A stretch of 64,000 nucleotides of DNA from Coneutiohabitans sp964457925 (GTDB lineage Bacteria; Zhuqueibacterota; Zhuqueibacteria; Zhuqueibacterales; Zhuqueibacteraceae). The stretch lies in NCBI GenBank assembly GCA_964457925.1, contig CAYWGH010000016.1, forward strand, positions 71,501 to 135,500. Reading direction: 5' to 3'. The position numbers and the translations under genes were made by a program. The notes beneath the pieces were generated by a model. The model ran no database searches. It was given only the letters and a program-made list of their open reading frames with translations, and was not told where the DNA came from. Positions 17,847-25,264 of the stretch are shown here, piece after piece. Position 1 is the first letter of the stretch. Every line of letters begins with the position of its first letter.

Positions 17847-20800
17847 ATGAAATTCTACGCCGACCTCCATCTGCACTCTCACTATTCCCGGGCCACGAGT
17901 AAACAGCTCAATCTTGAACATCTCAACCAGTGGGCGCAACTCAAAGGCCTCACCGTAGTCGGCACCGGAGATTTTGTGCATCCGGGCTGGTTGAATGAAT
18001 TGCGGGAAAAACTCGAGCCCGCCGAGCCTGGCCTGTTTCGCCTGAAAAAAGAATATCAAAGCAAAACGCAAACGGAGGTGCCCAAAGCCTGCGCCGGGGA
18101 AGTGCGTTTTATGCTCACCGCTGAGATTTCCAACATCTATAAACGCCTCGACAAAGTCCGCAAAATTCACAATATCGTTTTTGCGCCGAGTTTCGAGGCG
18201 GCGTTGAAAATTCAGGCCAAGCTTGAAACCATCGGCAATATCCGCTCTGATGGCCGTCCGATACTCGGTTTGGATTCGCGCGATCTTCTCGAAATCGTGC
18301 TGCACTCGGATCCGCTGGCGTTCTTGATTCCCGCGCATATCTGGACGCCCTGGTTTGCTGTGCTGGGTTCCAAAGGCGGTTTCGATTCCATTGATGATTG
18401 CTTCGCCGATCTCACGCCGCATATTTTCGCGGTCGAGACCGGACTTTCCTCCGATCCGACAATGAACTGGCGCCTGAAACAACTGGATCGCTTTGTGCTG
18501 GTTTCAAATTCGGATGCGCATTCGCCGCCGAAACTCGCCCGTGAGGCTAATTTGCTCGAAACCGAGCTTTCCTATCCTGCGATGTATCGCGCCTGGAAAG
18601 ATCATGATGACAAGGGTTTTCTCGGCACAATTGAGTTTTTTCCGGAAGAAGGCAAATATCATTACGATGGGCACCGCGCCTGCCGCATGCGTTTGCATCC
18701 GCGCGAAACTGCGCAACAGCAAGGCAATTGTCCGGTTTGTGGCAAACCTGTAACGGTCGGCGTTATGGCGCGCGTGGAAGCATTGGCAGACCGGCCCGAG
18801 GGCGAAAAGCCGCCGCGCTGGCGGCCCTATACCAATCTCATTCCGCTGCCCGAAGTCATTGCCGAAGCGCACGGCAGGAAAGCCGGAACCAGGGGCGTTG
18901 ATGAAATCTTTATGCGCATGCTCAAACAGCTCGGCAACGAGCTTCATATTTTGCAGGAGGCGCCGCTCGAGGATATTGCGAAATATGCGGGTCCGGTGGT
19001 TGCTGAAGGCATTCGCCGTGTGCGCTGCAGCGAAGTTAAAATTGCCGCCGGGTATGATGGCGAATATGGCACAATTCATCTTTTCACGCCGGAAGAACGC
19101 AAGGATTTTCTGCGGCAGACCAGCCTCGTGGAGACAGAGTTGGAATCGCCGCTGACGGAATCGGAAGAATCGAAAAATGGCGCAGCCGCGAAGGGCCAAA
19201 GGAAAAATCAAACCGATCCGCGCGAAATCAATCGGCGAGAAACCAAATCCAATACCAGGGCGTTTGCCGGTGATCTCAACCCGTCGCAGCGCAGAGCCGT
19301 GTTGCACGAACGCGGCCATTTGATCATCATTGCCGGTCCGGGCACCGGAAAAACGCATACGCTGGTGCATCGCATCATTCATTTGGTGCAGGCCGGCGAA
19401 CGGCCGGAGAGCATGCTTGCCATCACCTTCACCAATAAAGCCGCGGAAGAAATGCGTCAGCGCTTGCACGATCGCCTGCACGAAGCAGCCAGCCGCATTG
19501 ATGCCGGAACGTTTCATGCGTTTTGCCTTGCTTTGTTGCGCCGGCACGGCGGCGAGCAGGCGGATTTTGAGATTATCCATGATGCGCAGAAAAAAGAAAT
19601 GGTGAAGGACTTGTGGCCGGAGGCGACCGCCGCAGAGCGATCAGCCTGGGTGGAAGACATATCGTATCAGAAAGCAGTTTTATCTGCGTTTGAATCAGAA
19701 GAACTTGCTGCCAAACGGCAACGTTACGACGAGGCGTTACGCCGGCAAAAACTTTGGGATTTCGATGATTTATTGTTGCAGACGATCCATTTGCTGGAAA
19801 GTGATGCCACGATCCTCCAGGGATTGCACCAGCGCTATACTTGGATTTTTGTTGATGAGTATCAAGATCTCAATCCAGCGCAACATTGTTTGCTGAAACT
19901 CTTAATGCACAGTAAAGCCAGTCTTACCGTTATTGGAGATCCCAATCAAGCGATTTACGGCTTTCGCGGCTCCGAAGTGAGTTACTTCAACCGTTTTGCG
20001 GAAGATTTCCCCGGAGCAGTGACCATGCGCCTGGAAGAAAATTATCGCTCCGGTGCGAATATTCTTTCGGCCTCCGGCCAGGTCATTGCCGCGGGCAAAC
20101 AAAGTGCGGCGTTGCCGCTTTTACCTGCTTTGCTGCTCGATGGAAATGTTACGATTTATGCCGCGCCTACAGAGCATGCCGAGGCCGAATACATCGTTCA
20201 TCAAATTGAAAAATTGGTGGGCGGCACCAGCATGTTCTCGCAAGATTCGGGACGGGTGGAGCACGAGCGCGAGGGGACGTTCAGCTTTGGCGATTTTGCC
20301 ATATTGTATCGCTTGAATGCGATGCGTGGGCCGCTGGAGGAGGCGCTGCAACGTTCCGGCATGCCATATCAAATTTCGAGTGAAACCCCCTTGGCGCAGC
20401 GCGATGGCGTTCCGGAACTGCTGGCGCTGATTCGCCTGGCCGCGGGTTTGCGCGCCGATCCACGAAATTTAGCGGATTACTTGATGCTGGTAACGCCCGG
20501 CTTCGGTGAAAGCGCGGGTAAGAATGCTGCCAGCTTCTTTGCGACATCGCCCCGGTTTCGCGCCAACGCCCTGTTGCAGTTTATCGAACAGCAAAATTTC
20601 CCGGCAAAACCGCGTGAAGCGCTGCAACGAACCTTTGCTGCGATGGAGGTTTTCGAAAGGAACTTGAGTGAACGCGGGCTGGCGCGCGCGCTCGAGAATT
20701 TATTGGCAAATGATCAAATTCGAGCAACCGTTGCACCGGAGCGAAAATGCTGGGAGAATTGGGGCAGAGTCGTGAATCTCTCGCGCTGGCATGACTCCCC

Positions 20801-21203
20801 GCGCGCCTTGCTCGATGCGCTGGCATTGCAGAACGAAGCGGACCAAATCGATGCGCGCGCTGAAAAAATTTCGGCGATGACGCTGCACGCGGCCAAAGGA
20901 TTGGAATTTCCCGTGGTTTTTATCGCCGGTTGTGAAGAAGGTCTGGCGCCAATGCAATTGGAAAATTTGCAGGGCGATCTTGCGGAAGAGCGCCGTTTGT
21001 TTTATGTTGGCATGACGCGCGCAAAAGAACGGCTTTATCTCGTTCGCGCCGCGCGGCGCATGTTGTTCGGCAAGACCCGGCAGCATCCGGCCTCGCATTT
21101 TTTGGCGGATATCGAAGAACAGCTCAAAGCTTATGAACATTGGCAGGCAAAGCCCCAAAAGAGTGTTGCTAAAGTAGCGGACCAACAACTTAAACTATTT
21201 TAA
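17847..21203 (+). CDS. Fusion of endonuclease Q (PHP domain) and UvrD/PcrA-type helicase
   Basis: The 1118-residue protein joins two repair enzymes. Residues 1 to about 420 match endonuclease Q (TIGR00375-like): the PHP metal motif HLHSHYS at 7-13, VGTGDFVHPGW, IPAHIWTPWF, GLSSDPTMNWRL, SNSDAHSP, FFPEEGKYHYDGH, and a zinc finger with CPVCGK at 295-300. EndoQ nicks DNA 5' of deaminated bases and abasic sites. After a polar linker (about 430-470), residues 475-1118 form a UvrD-family superfamily-1 helicase: Walker A GPGTGKT (497-503), TFTNKAAEEM, Walker B-like FVDEYQDLNP, GDPNQAIYGFRG, LEENYRS, TLHAAKGLEFP and YVGMTRAKERL. All core motifs look intact. A single protein could therefore incise and unwind at damaged bases, which is an inference. 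No strong ribosome-binding site is seen before ATG 17847. Confidence 0.9.
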   Translation: MKFYADLHLHSHYSRATSKQLNLEHLNQWAQLKGLTVVGTGDFVHPGWLNELREKLEPAEPGLFRLKKEYQSKTQTEVPKACAGEVRFMLTAEISNIYKRLDKVRKIHNIVFAPSFEAALKIQAKLETIGNIRSDGRPILGLDSRDLLEIVLHSDPLAFLIPAHIWTPWFAVLGSKGGFDSIDDCFADLTPHIFAVETGLSSDPTMNWRLKQLDRFVLVSNSDAHSPPKLAREANLLETELSYPAMYRAWKDHDDKGFLGTIEFFPEEGKYHYDGHRACRMRLHPRETAQQQGNCPVCGKPVTVGVMARVEALADRPEGEKPPRWRPYTNLIPLPEVIAEAHGRKAGTRGVDEIFMRMLKQLGNELHILQEAPLEDIAKYAGPVVAEGIRRVRCSEVKIAAGYDGEYGTIHLFTPEERKDFLRQTSLVETELESPLTESEESKNGAAAKGQRKNQTDPREINRRETKSNTRAFAGDLNPSQRRAVLHERGHLIIIAGPGTGKTHTLVHRIIHLVQAGERPESMLAITFTNKAAEEMRQRLHDRLHEAASRIDAGTFHAFCLALLRRHGGEQADFEIIHDAQKKEMVKDLWPEATAAERSAWVEDISYQKAVLSAFESEELAAKRQRYDEALRRQKLWDFDDLLLQTIHLLESDATILQGLHQRYTWIFVDEYQDLNPAQHCLLKLLMHSKASLTVIGDPNQAIYGFRGSEVSYFNRFAEDFPGAVTMRLEENYRSGANILSASGQVIAAGKQSAALPLLPALLLDGNVTIYAAPTEHAEAEYIVHQIEKLVGGTSMFSQDSGRVEHEREGTFSFGDFAILYRLNAMRGPLEEALQRSGMPYQISSETPLAQRDGVPELLALIRLAAGLRADPRNLADYLMLVTPGFGESAGKNAASFFATSPRFRANALLQFIEQQNFPAKPREALQRTFAAMEVFERNLSERGLARALENLLANDQIRATVAPERKCWENWGRVVNLSRWHDSPRALLDALALQNEADQIDARAEKISAMTLHAAKGLEFPVVFIAGCEEGLAPMQLENLQGDLAEERRLFYVGMTRAKERLYLVRAARRMLFGKTRQHPASHFLADIEEQLKAYEHWQAKPQKSVAKVADQQLKLF

Positions 21204-21219
21204 ACCATGGGAGGAAGAT

Positions 21220-21726
21220 ATGCCGGGCAAACCCAAAAAGAAAACGCCGGCGCGCCAATCGGCGACGAATTTGATCATTCAAAAAATTGATCAGCTTCGC
21301 AGCGACATGGAAGCCGGATTCAAGCAAACCAACGAGCAACTTCGCGCTGAAATGCAAACCGGAAACGATCAGCTCCACGCTGAAATGCAAACCGGTTTCA
21401 AGGAAGTCAATACGAGGATTGAGAATGTCGAGGCAAAACTCACAAGTCTTGACGAATACACCAGGTCCAACATTCTTGCTTTTGGAAGAACGATCAACGA
21501 GATTACCGGCGAAATATCCAAAATGATTGGTCATGCAGGAAAGCGGGCGCAAAATGCTTTGAAAGAAGTTCAGGCTGAAACAAACAGTAAAGTTTTGGCG
21601 CAGGGCGAAAAAATTGGCCGTTTGGAATCCACGATCGATCTCGTGAACGTTGACTTGGCTCAGTTGCGCCAGGATCATGATCGCTTGGAACAGCGCGTCG
21701 AGACCTTGGAAGCAAAACCGGATTGA
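21220..21726 (+). CDS. Coiled-coil protein of unknown function
   Basis: The 168-residue, strongly charged protein has no signal peptide. From residue 17 onward it is almost entirely heptad-like helix (IIQKIDQLRSDMEAGF, RLEQRVETLEAK). It holds an 11-residue internal duplication (QLRAEMQTGND / QLHAEMQTGFK), also visible as a DNA direct repeat. An excellent ribosome-binding site (GGGAGGAAG) precedes ATG 21220, only 16 bp after the EndoQ-helicase stop, so it is probably co-transcribed. A role as a scaffold or oligomerising partner is possible, but no family was recognised. Confidence 0.75.
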   Translation: MPGKPKKKTPARQSATNLIIQKIDQLRSDMEAGFKQTNEQLRAEMQTGNDQLHAEMQTGFKEVNTRIENVEAKLTSLDEYTRSNILAFGRTINEITGEISKMIGHAGKRAQNALKEVQAETNSKVLAQGEKIGRLESTIDLVNVDLAQLRQDHDRLEQRVETLEAKPD

Positions 21727-21786
21727 AGCTGGCGGCAAGTTTTACATATTCAAAATTAAACTCTGGGTCTTGAAGGAGGAGGCGCC

Positions 21787-22086
21787 ATGTCAGGCGATAC
21801 ACAAAAACCAAAGTCGCGCGCAAATATCTCTCATGCGCGAGTTGTTGAGCTTCTCGCACAGCTTGAAGAAAAGTTTTTGCAGGATATCAAGAATATCAGC
21901 GTCCGACTGGAACAGCTCGAAGCGATGCTGAGTTCGCCGTGTATTCCCGCCCATTTGGACGTTTCCCAGGCGCTGACGGAATTCAATAAACGGCGCGAAA
22001 TGGCCCCATTGGAGGAGCAATTCTTTAATCCGGAGTTTCTCAGTGAGGAAGACAGAGAATTAAAGCGCAATTTTTTGGAAATATAA
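21787..22086 (+). CDS. Small helical protein of unknown function
   Basis: This 99-residue acidic protein has a helical N-terminal half (VVELLAQLEEKFLQDIKNISVRL) and no membrane segment or signal. The ribosome-binding site GGAGGAGG lies about 6 nt before ATG 21787 and supports a real gene. It sits 60 bp after the coiled-coil gene with which it may form a pair. No domain was recognised. Confidence 0.7.
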   Translation: MSGDTQKPKSRANISHARVVELLAQLEEKFLQDIKNISVRLEQLEAMLSSPCIPAHLDVSQALTEFNKRREMAPLEEQFFNPEFLSEEDRELKRNFLEI

Positions 22087-22193
22087 TTGGCAGGGCCAGG
22101 TGGAATGGGAGGAGGCTCGCCATCAAATGCGCATGCGGAGGATTAAAAAGATCCAACAAACTTGGTTTGAAAGCAAGGACTGATTTGCCCGCA

Positions 22194-22610
22194 ATGAAGA
22201 ACGCCGCTTCACTAACCTCCGATACCGCGCGCGAAATGCGCCTTGACAAATGGCTGAAGGCGGCGCGCATCTTTCGCAGCCGCGAGGAAGCGTCGCGGGA
22301 GTGTGAACTCGGGCGCATCAAGGTGAACGATCTTGTCGCAAAAGCCTCCAAATCCGTGAAACCCGGCGATGTTTTGATTGTGAAAGTTGCGCATCACTAC
22401 CGCACACTCGAAATCAAGGAAATTCCCACGCGCGGGTTGTCTGCGAAGGATGCGAAGCTCATCTATCACGAAACCACGCCCGAACTGCCGCCTGAAACCA
22501 AGGAGCTTATGAAACTCATGTCAGAGTCCGCGCGACGTTTGCCTGCACCGCAAAAAGGCCGTCCCACCAAAAAATCACGCCGTGAAATTGAGCGCTGGCG
22601 GGGACGATGA
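22194..22610 (+). CDS. S4-domain RNA-binding protein (Hsp15-like)
   Basis: The 138-residue protein carries an S4 domain at about residues 14-75: MRLDKWLKAARIFRSREEA, then GRIKVNDLVAKASKSVKPGD. The basic tail (GRPTKKSRREIERWRGR) is typical of Hsp15/YrfH-like proteins, which bind RNA or stalled 50S ribosomal subunits. ATG 22194 is used; an in-frame TTG 27 bases upstream is possible. The last four bases overlap the next gene start (ATGA), suggesting translational coupling to lnt. Confidence 0.85.
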   Translation: MKNAASLTSDTAREMRLDKWLKAARIFRSREEASRECELGRIKVNDLVAKASKSVKPGDVLIVKVAHHYRTLEIKEIPTRGLSAKDAKLIYHETTPELPPETKELMKLMSESARRLPAPQKGRPTKKSRREIERWRGR

Positions 22611-24253
22611 CAATGCGGCCACGTTCCTCGGCAATGGCGACTCAACTTCATTTTGCGACGCCACAATCTCCTGTAATGAAACGTCTCAAAATCCTCGCGG
22701 CAGTGATCGGCGGGTGCCTCGGTTTCCTTTCTTATCCCGCGATCAACTGGACGATCCTCGTTGCGTTCGCCTATATCCCTTATTTCTGGCTGCTCAATCA
22801 TTGCTCGGGCGTCAAAGAGACGTTGAAATACACCTGGCTGTTTTCGTTCGTGATGACGCTCGGCGGTTTTTTCTGGATTGCGCACACGGCCATGGTTTTT
22901 GGGGGATTGCCGTGGTGGCTGGCTGTGCCCGTCGTTTTGCTTTACGCTTCGGTGGGCAGCATCAACCTTGCTGTTGCCGGCGGCATCGTTGCCTTCGGCC
23001 GCAAGTTCCTTTCGATGAAATGGCAGGCGCTTTGGGTGACTGCTATTTTCGTCATTGTCGAAAGCTTCTTTCCGAAATTGTTTTATTGGTATGCCGGCAA
23101 TGCCATCTATCAAGTCATTCCGTTGATCCAAATTGCGGATTTGGGCGGGCCGATATTGCTGACGACTCAGATTCTGTGGGTGAATTATGCGATCTATGCG
23201 CTCATCGAGCCGTGGCTGCAAAAGCGAGTGACCCAAAATATTCAAGCAATTTTCAACAGCTCTGAAAAAATCGTAACCATCGGATTGGGCATCGCCATCC
23301 TGGTTTTCAGTTTTGCGTATGGCGCGCTGCGCGTGCAGCAGGTCGAACAACACATGCAGGAGGCGGTGCGCAAGAATGTCGGCGTCGTGCAGGGGAATCT
23401 TGGCAATTTCGAACGACTCCAAGCGCAATATGGCGATGCGGCGACGGTTGATAAATTCTTCGAAGTACATCGCGATTTGACGCTGCGGCTTTTTGATAGT
23501 CAGCAAGAGAAGCTTGATTTGGTGTTGTGGCCGGAAGGGGGATATCCATATCCTTTTCCGGAATTTCATCCCACCCACCAAGAGTTGGCAAATCTTGCCG
23601 AGAAAGTCGGCGCACCAATCGTCACCGGCGGATATGTGCGCGAGCGCAAGCCGGAATACAAAATCTACAATTCGATGAGCCTGACCGCGCCCGGCAAAAT
23701 TGAGCCGGCGGCGATTTATAAAAAACACATTCTGCTCGCGTTCGGCGAATACATGCCGTTCTCGGATATTTTCCCCTCGCTCAAAAATTTAATTCCGGCG
23801 ATCTCGAGTTTTGGCGCAGGCCCGGGACCGGAAATCATGGCCTATGGCGATTTCAAAGCCGCGCCGTTGATTTGCTATGAAGCGCTTTCGCCGCATTACA
23901 TGCGGGTTTACGATCAACAAAACGCCAACATCATTTTGAATGTTACGAACGACAGTTGGTACAGCCAATATCAAGAGCCGGAGCAGCATTTGGCGCTGTC
24001 GCAATTGCGCTGCGTCGAGGCGCGCATGGCGCAAGTGCGCAGCACGAATACCGGCATTTCGGCGGTGATTTTGCCGACCGGTGAAATCACGAATCGAACG
24101 ACTTTTGATGAAGCGGCGTTCTTTGCTGCCAAAGTTCCACTGATGGAAATGCCGCCGACGGTTTACGCGCGGCTTGGGGATTGGTGGGCGGGAATGATGG
24201 GGATGGTTATACTGGGAGTGATTGCGGCACGTTTGATGTCACAACGAAAATAA
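22607..24253 (+). CDS. lnt: Apolipoprotein N-acyltransferase
   Basis: Lnt adds the third acyl chain to the N-terminal cysteine of lipoproteins in the inner membrane. The protein has several membrane segments in the first 250 residues (LVAFAYIPYFWLL, LAVPVVLLYASVG), then a nitrilase-like periplasmic domain with the catalytic triad: Glu310 in LWPEGG, Lys372 or 373 in IYKKH, and Cys423 in LICYEA. A final membrane helix closes the protein (MMGMVILGVIAARLM). The length is 548 residues from ATG 22607, which overlaps the S4 gene stop. An internal ATG at 22676, directly before the first membrane helix, gives 525 residues and is equally plausible. The many lipoproteins in this window are its expected substrates. 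Confidence 0.9.
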   Translation: MTMRPRSSAMATQLHFATPQSPVMKRLKILAAVIGGCLGFLSYPAINWTILVAFAYIPYFWLLNHCSGVKETLKYTWLFSFVMTLGGFFWIAHTAMVFGGLPWWLAVPVVLLYASVGSINLAVAGGIVAFGRKFLSMKWQALWVTAIFVIVESFFPKLFYWYAGNAIYQVIPLIQIADLGGPILLTTQILWVNYAIYALIEPWLQKRVTQNIQAIFNSSEKIVTIGLGIAILVFSFAYGALRVQQVEQHMQEAVRKNVGVVQGNLGNFERLQAQYGDAATVDKFFEVHRDLTLRLFDSQQEKLDLVLWPEGGYPYPFPEFHPTHQELANLAEKVGAPIVTGGYVRERKPEYKIYNSMSLTAPGKIEPAAIYKKHILLAFGEYMPFSDIFPSLKNLIPAISSFGAGPGPEIMAYGDFKAAPLICYEALSPHYMRVYDQQNANIILNVTNDSWYSQYQEPEQHLALSQLRCVEARMAQVRSTNTGISAVILPTGEITNRTTFDEAAFFAAKVPLMEMPPTVYARLGDWWAGMMGMVILGVIAARLMSQRK

Positions 24254-24281
24254 AAAGGTATTCGAGGTTTCGAATACCTTT
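24254..24281 (-). terminator. Shared terminator hairpin between lnt and the molybdoenzyme gene
   Basis: AAAGGTATTCGA (24254-24265) and TCGAATACCTTT (24270-24281) are perfect 12-bp arms with a GGTT loop. The T-rich tail is on the minus strand, so it best terminates the minus-strand gene ending at 24301. It sits immediately after the lnt stop and could act both ways. Confidence 0.75.
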
Positions 24282-24300
24282 GCGATTTCGACACATCGAT

Positions 24301-24936
24301 TCAATCATCCAAAGCGTTTTTCCGTCCAGGGATCGCCGTGATGTGATAGCCGTAGCGCTCCCAAATGCCCGGCGTGTTCTTGTCAATGAACTCAAGGCCG
24401 TTGAGCCATTTCGCGCTTTTCCAAAAATAAAGTTTTGGAACCACCAGCCGCAGCGGGCCGCCGTGATCGCGCTCCAGCGGTTTGCCGCCGAAGGTATCCG
24501 CAAGAATCACCTCATCATCATACATCTCTTCGATCAGCATATTGGTGGTATAGCCGCCATAGGAATGCTGCATTACCGCGAGCGCCGAAGGCAACGGCTT
24601 GGCGCGTTCGGCAATTGTCGTGAACGGCACGCCTTCCCAATCGGAATCCAGCAAGCTCCAGCGTGTGATGTAATGAATATCAACGTGAATCTTCTTGCGC
24701 GGCAAGGCTTGCAATTCCTCCCACCTGAGCGTGAACGGATTTTCTACCAATCCCCACACTTTTAATCGCAAAGTCTTGAGATCGATGTCAGGCGTTTCGC
24801 CATAAGTTAAAACCGGGAATTTTTCAGTGCGATATTGGCCCGGGGGGATGCACTCGTGCAAACCTGCATCCGGACGGCGTTGGGGGCCGGCTTGCCGCAG
24901 GCGCTGGACGCGCTTGAAAGGATCGAGTATTGACAT
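24301..24936 (-). CDS. Sulfite-oxidase-like molybdopterin oxidoreductase, molybdenum-ligand cysteine replaced by tyrosine
   Basis: The 211-residue cytoplasmic protein (no signal peptide) matches the small archaeal/bacterial sulfite-oxidase-like family: PPGQYRTEKFPVLTYGETP, WGLVENPFTLRWEEL, TRWSLLDSDWEGVPF, HGGPLRLVVPKLYFWKSAKWL. In known members the segment before TRWS reads DIHCVTRWS, and the cysteine binds molybdenum. Here it reads DIHYITRWS, with Tyr89 encoded by TAC at 24672-24670, one base from a cysteine codon. Pterin-binding residues otherwise look preserved. Activity is therefore doubtful, or the metal site is altered. The ribosome-binding site GAGAGGA precedes ATG 24936. No molybdenum-cofactor synthesis genes are nearby. 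Confidence 0.85.
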   Translation of the reverse strand: MSILDPFKRVQRLRQAGPQRRPDAGLHECIPPGQYRTEKFPVLTYGETPDIDLKTLRLKVWGLVENPFTLRWEELQALPRKKIHVDIHYITRWSLLDSDWEGVPFTTIAERAKPLPSALAVMQHSYGGYTTNMLIEEMYDDEVILADTFGGKPLERDHGGPLRLVVPKLYFWKSAKWLNGLEFIDKNTPGIWERYGYHITAIPGRKNALDD

Positions 24937-25264
24937 GGGAATAATCCTCTCAAGATTGAGGCTTTAGAATTCTACAATCTAACTCTCAAGAAGGCAATTT
25001 TATTCCAGGCAAAAATAAACAACAGGGTTCGACCGGCGCGCGATATGGTAAAAGCGAACGACAGCAAAAGCAAGCACTATGGGCGCCTATCGCCATTGAA
25101 TCTTTCGTTGCTTCTACTGTGATTTTTGGAATGTGATATTGGTGAGGTCATCGTTCTGCTGAAACGTCTCTACTCAGCATATTTCTATTGCGTCCTCCTG
25201 AAAAATTTCACACCCTATCCCAAACATATGTAATATTCGGTTGAATTGTATTCCTCGAGGGATT
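24937..25264. other. Divergent intergenic region
   Basis: This region is the promoter zone for the molybdoenzyme (minus) and the BNR-repeat protein (plus). It contains a short relic (25119-25136, GTGATTTTTGGAATGTGA) resembling one end of the 105-bp dispersed repeat. Nothing else was recognised. Confidence 0.45.

Noticed and set aside
17586..18482. Upstream extension of the cytochrome frame by about 300 codons on the minus strand
   Set aside because: It is antisense to the conserved EndoQ domain and has no signal or homology; the membrane anchor after the ATG at 17585 marks the true start.
18504..19580. 358-codon minus-strand open frame opposite the EndoQ-helicase fusion
   Set aside because: No start context or domain; the sense strand carries conserved motifs throughout.
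22466..23728. 420-codon minus-strand open frame opposite lnt
   Set aside because: It is opposite an enzyme with all catalytic residues visible; its composition is that of a codon shadow.
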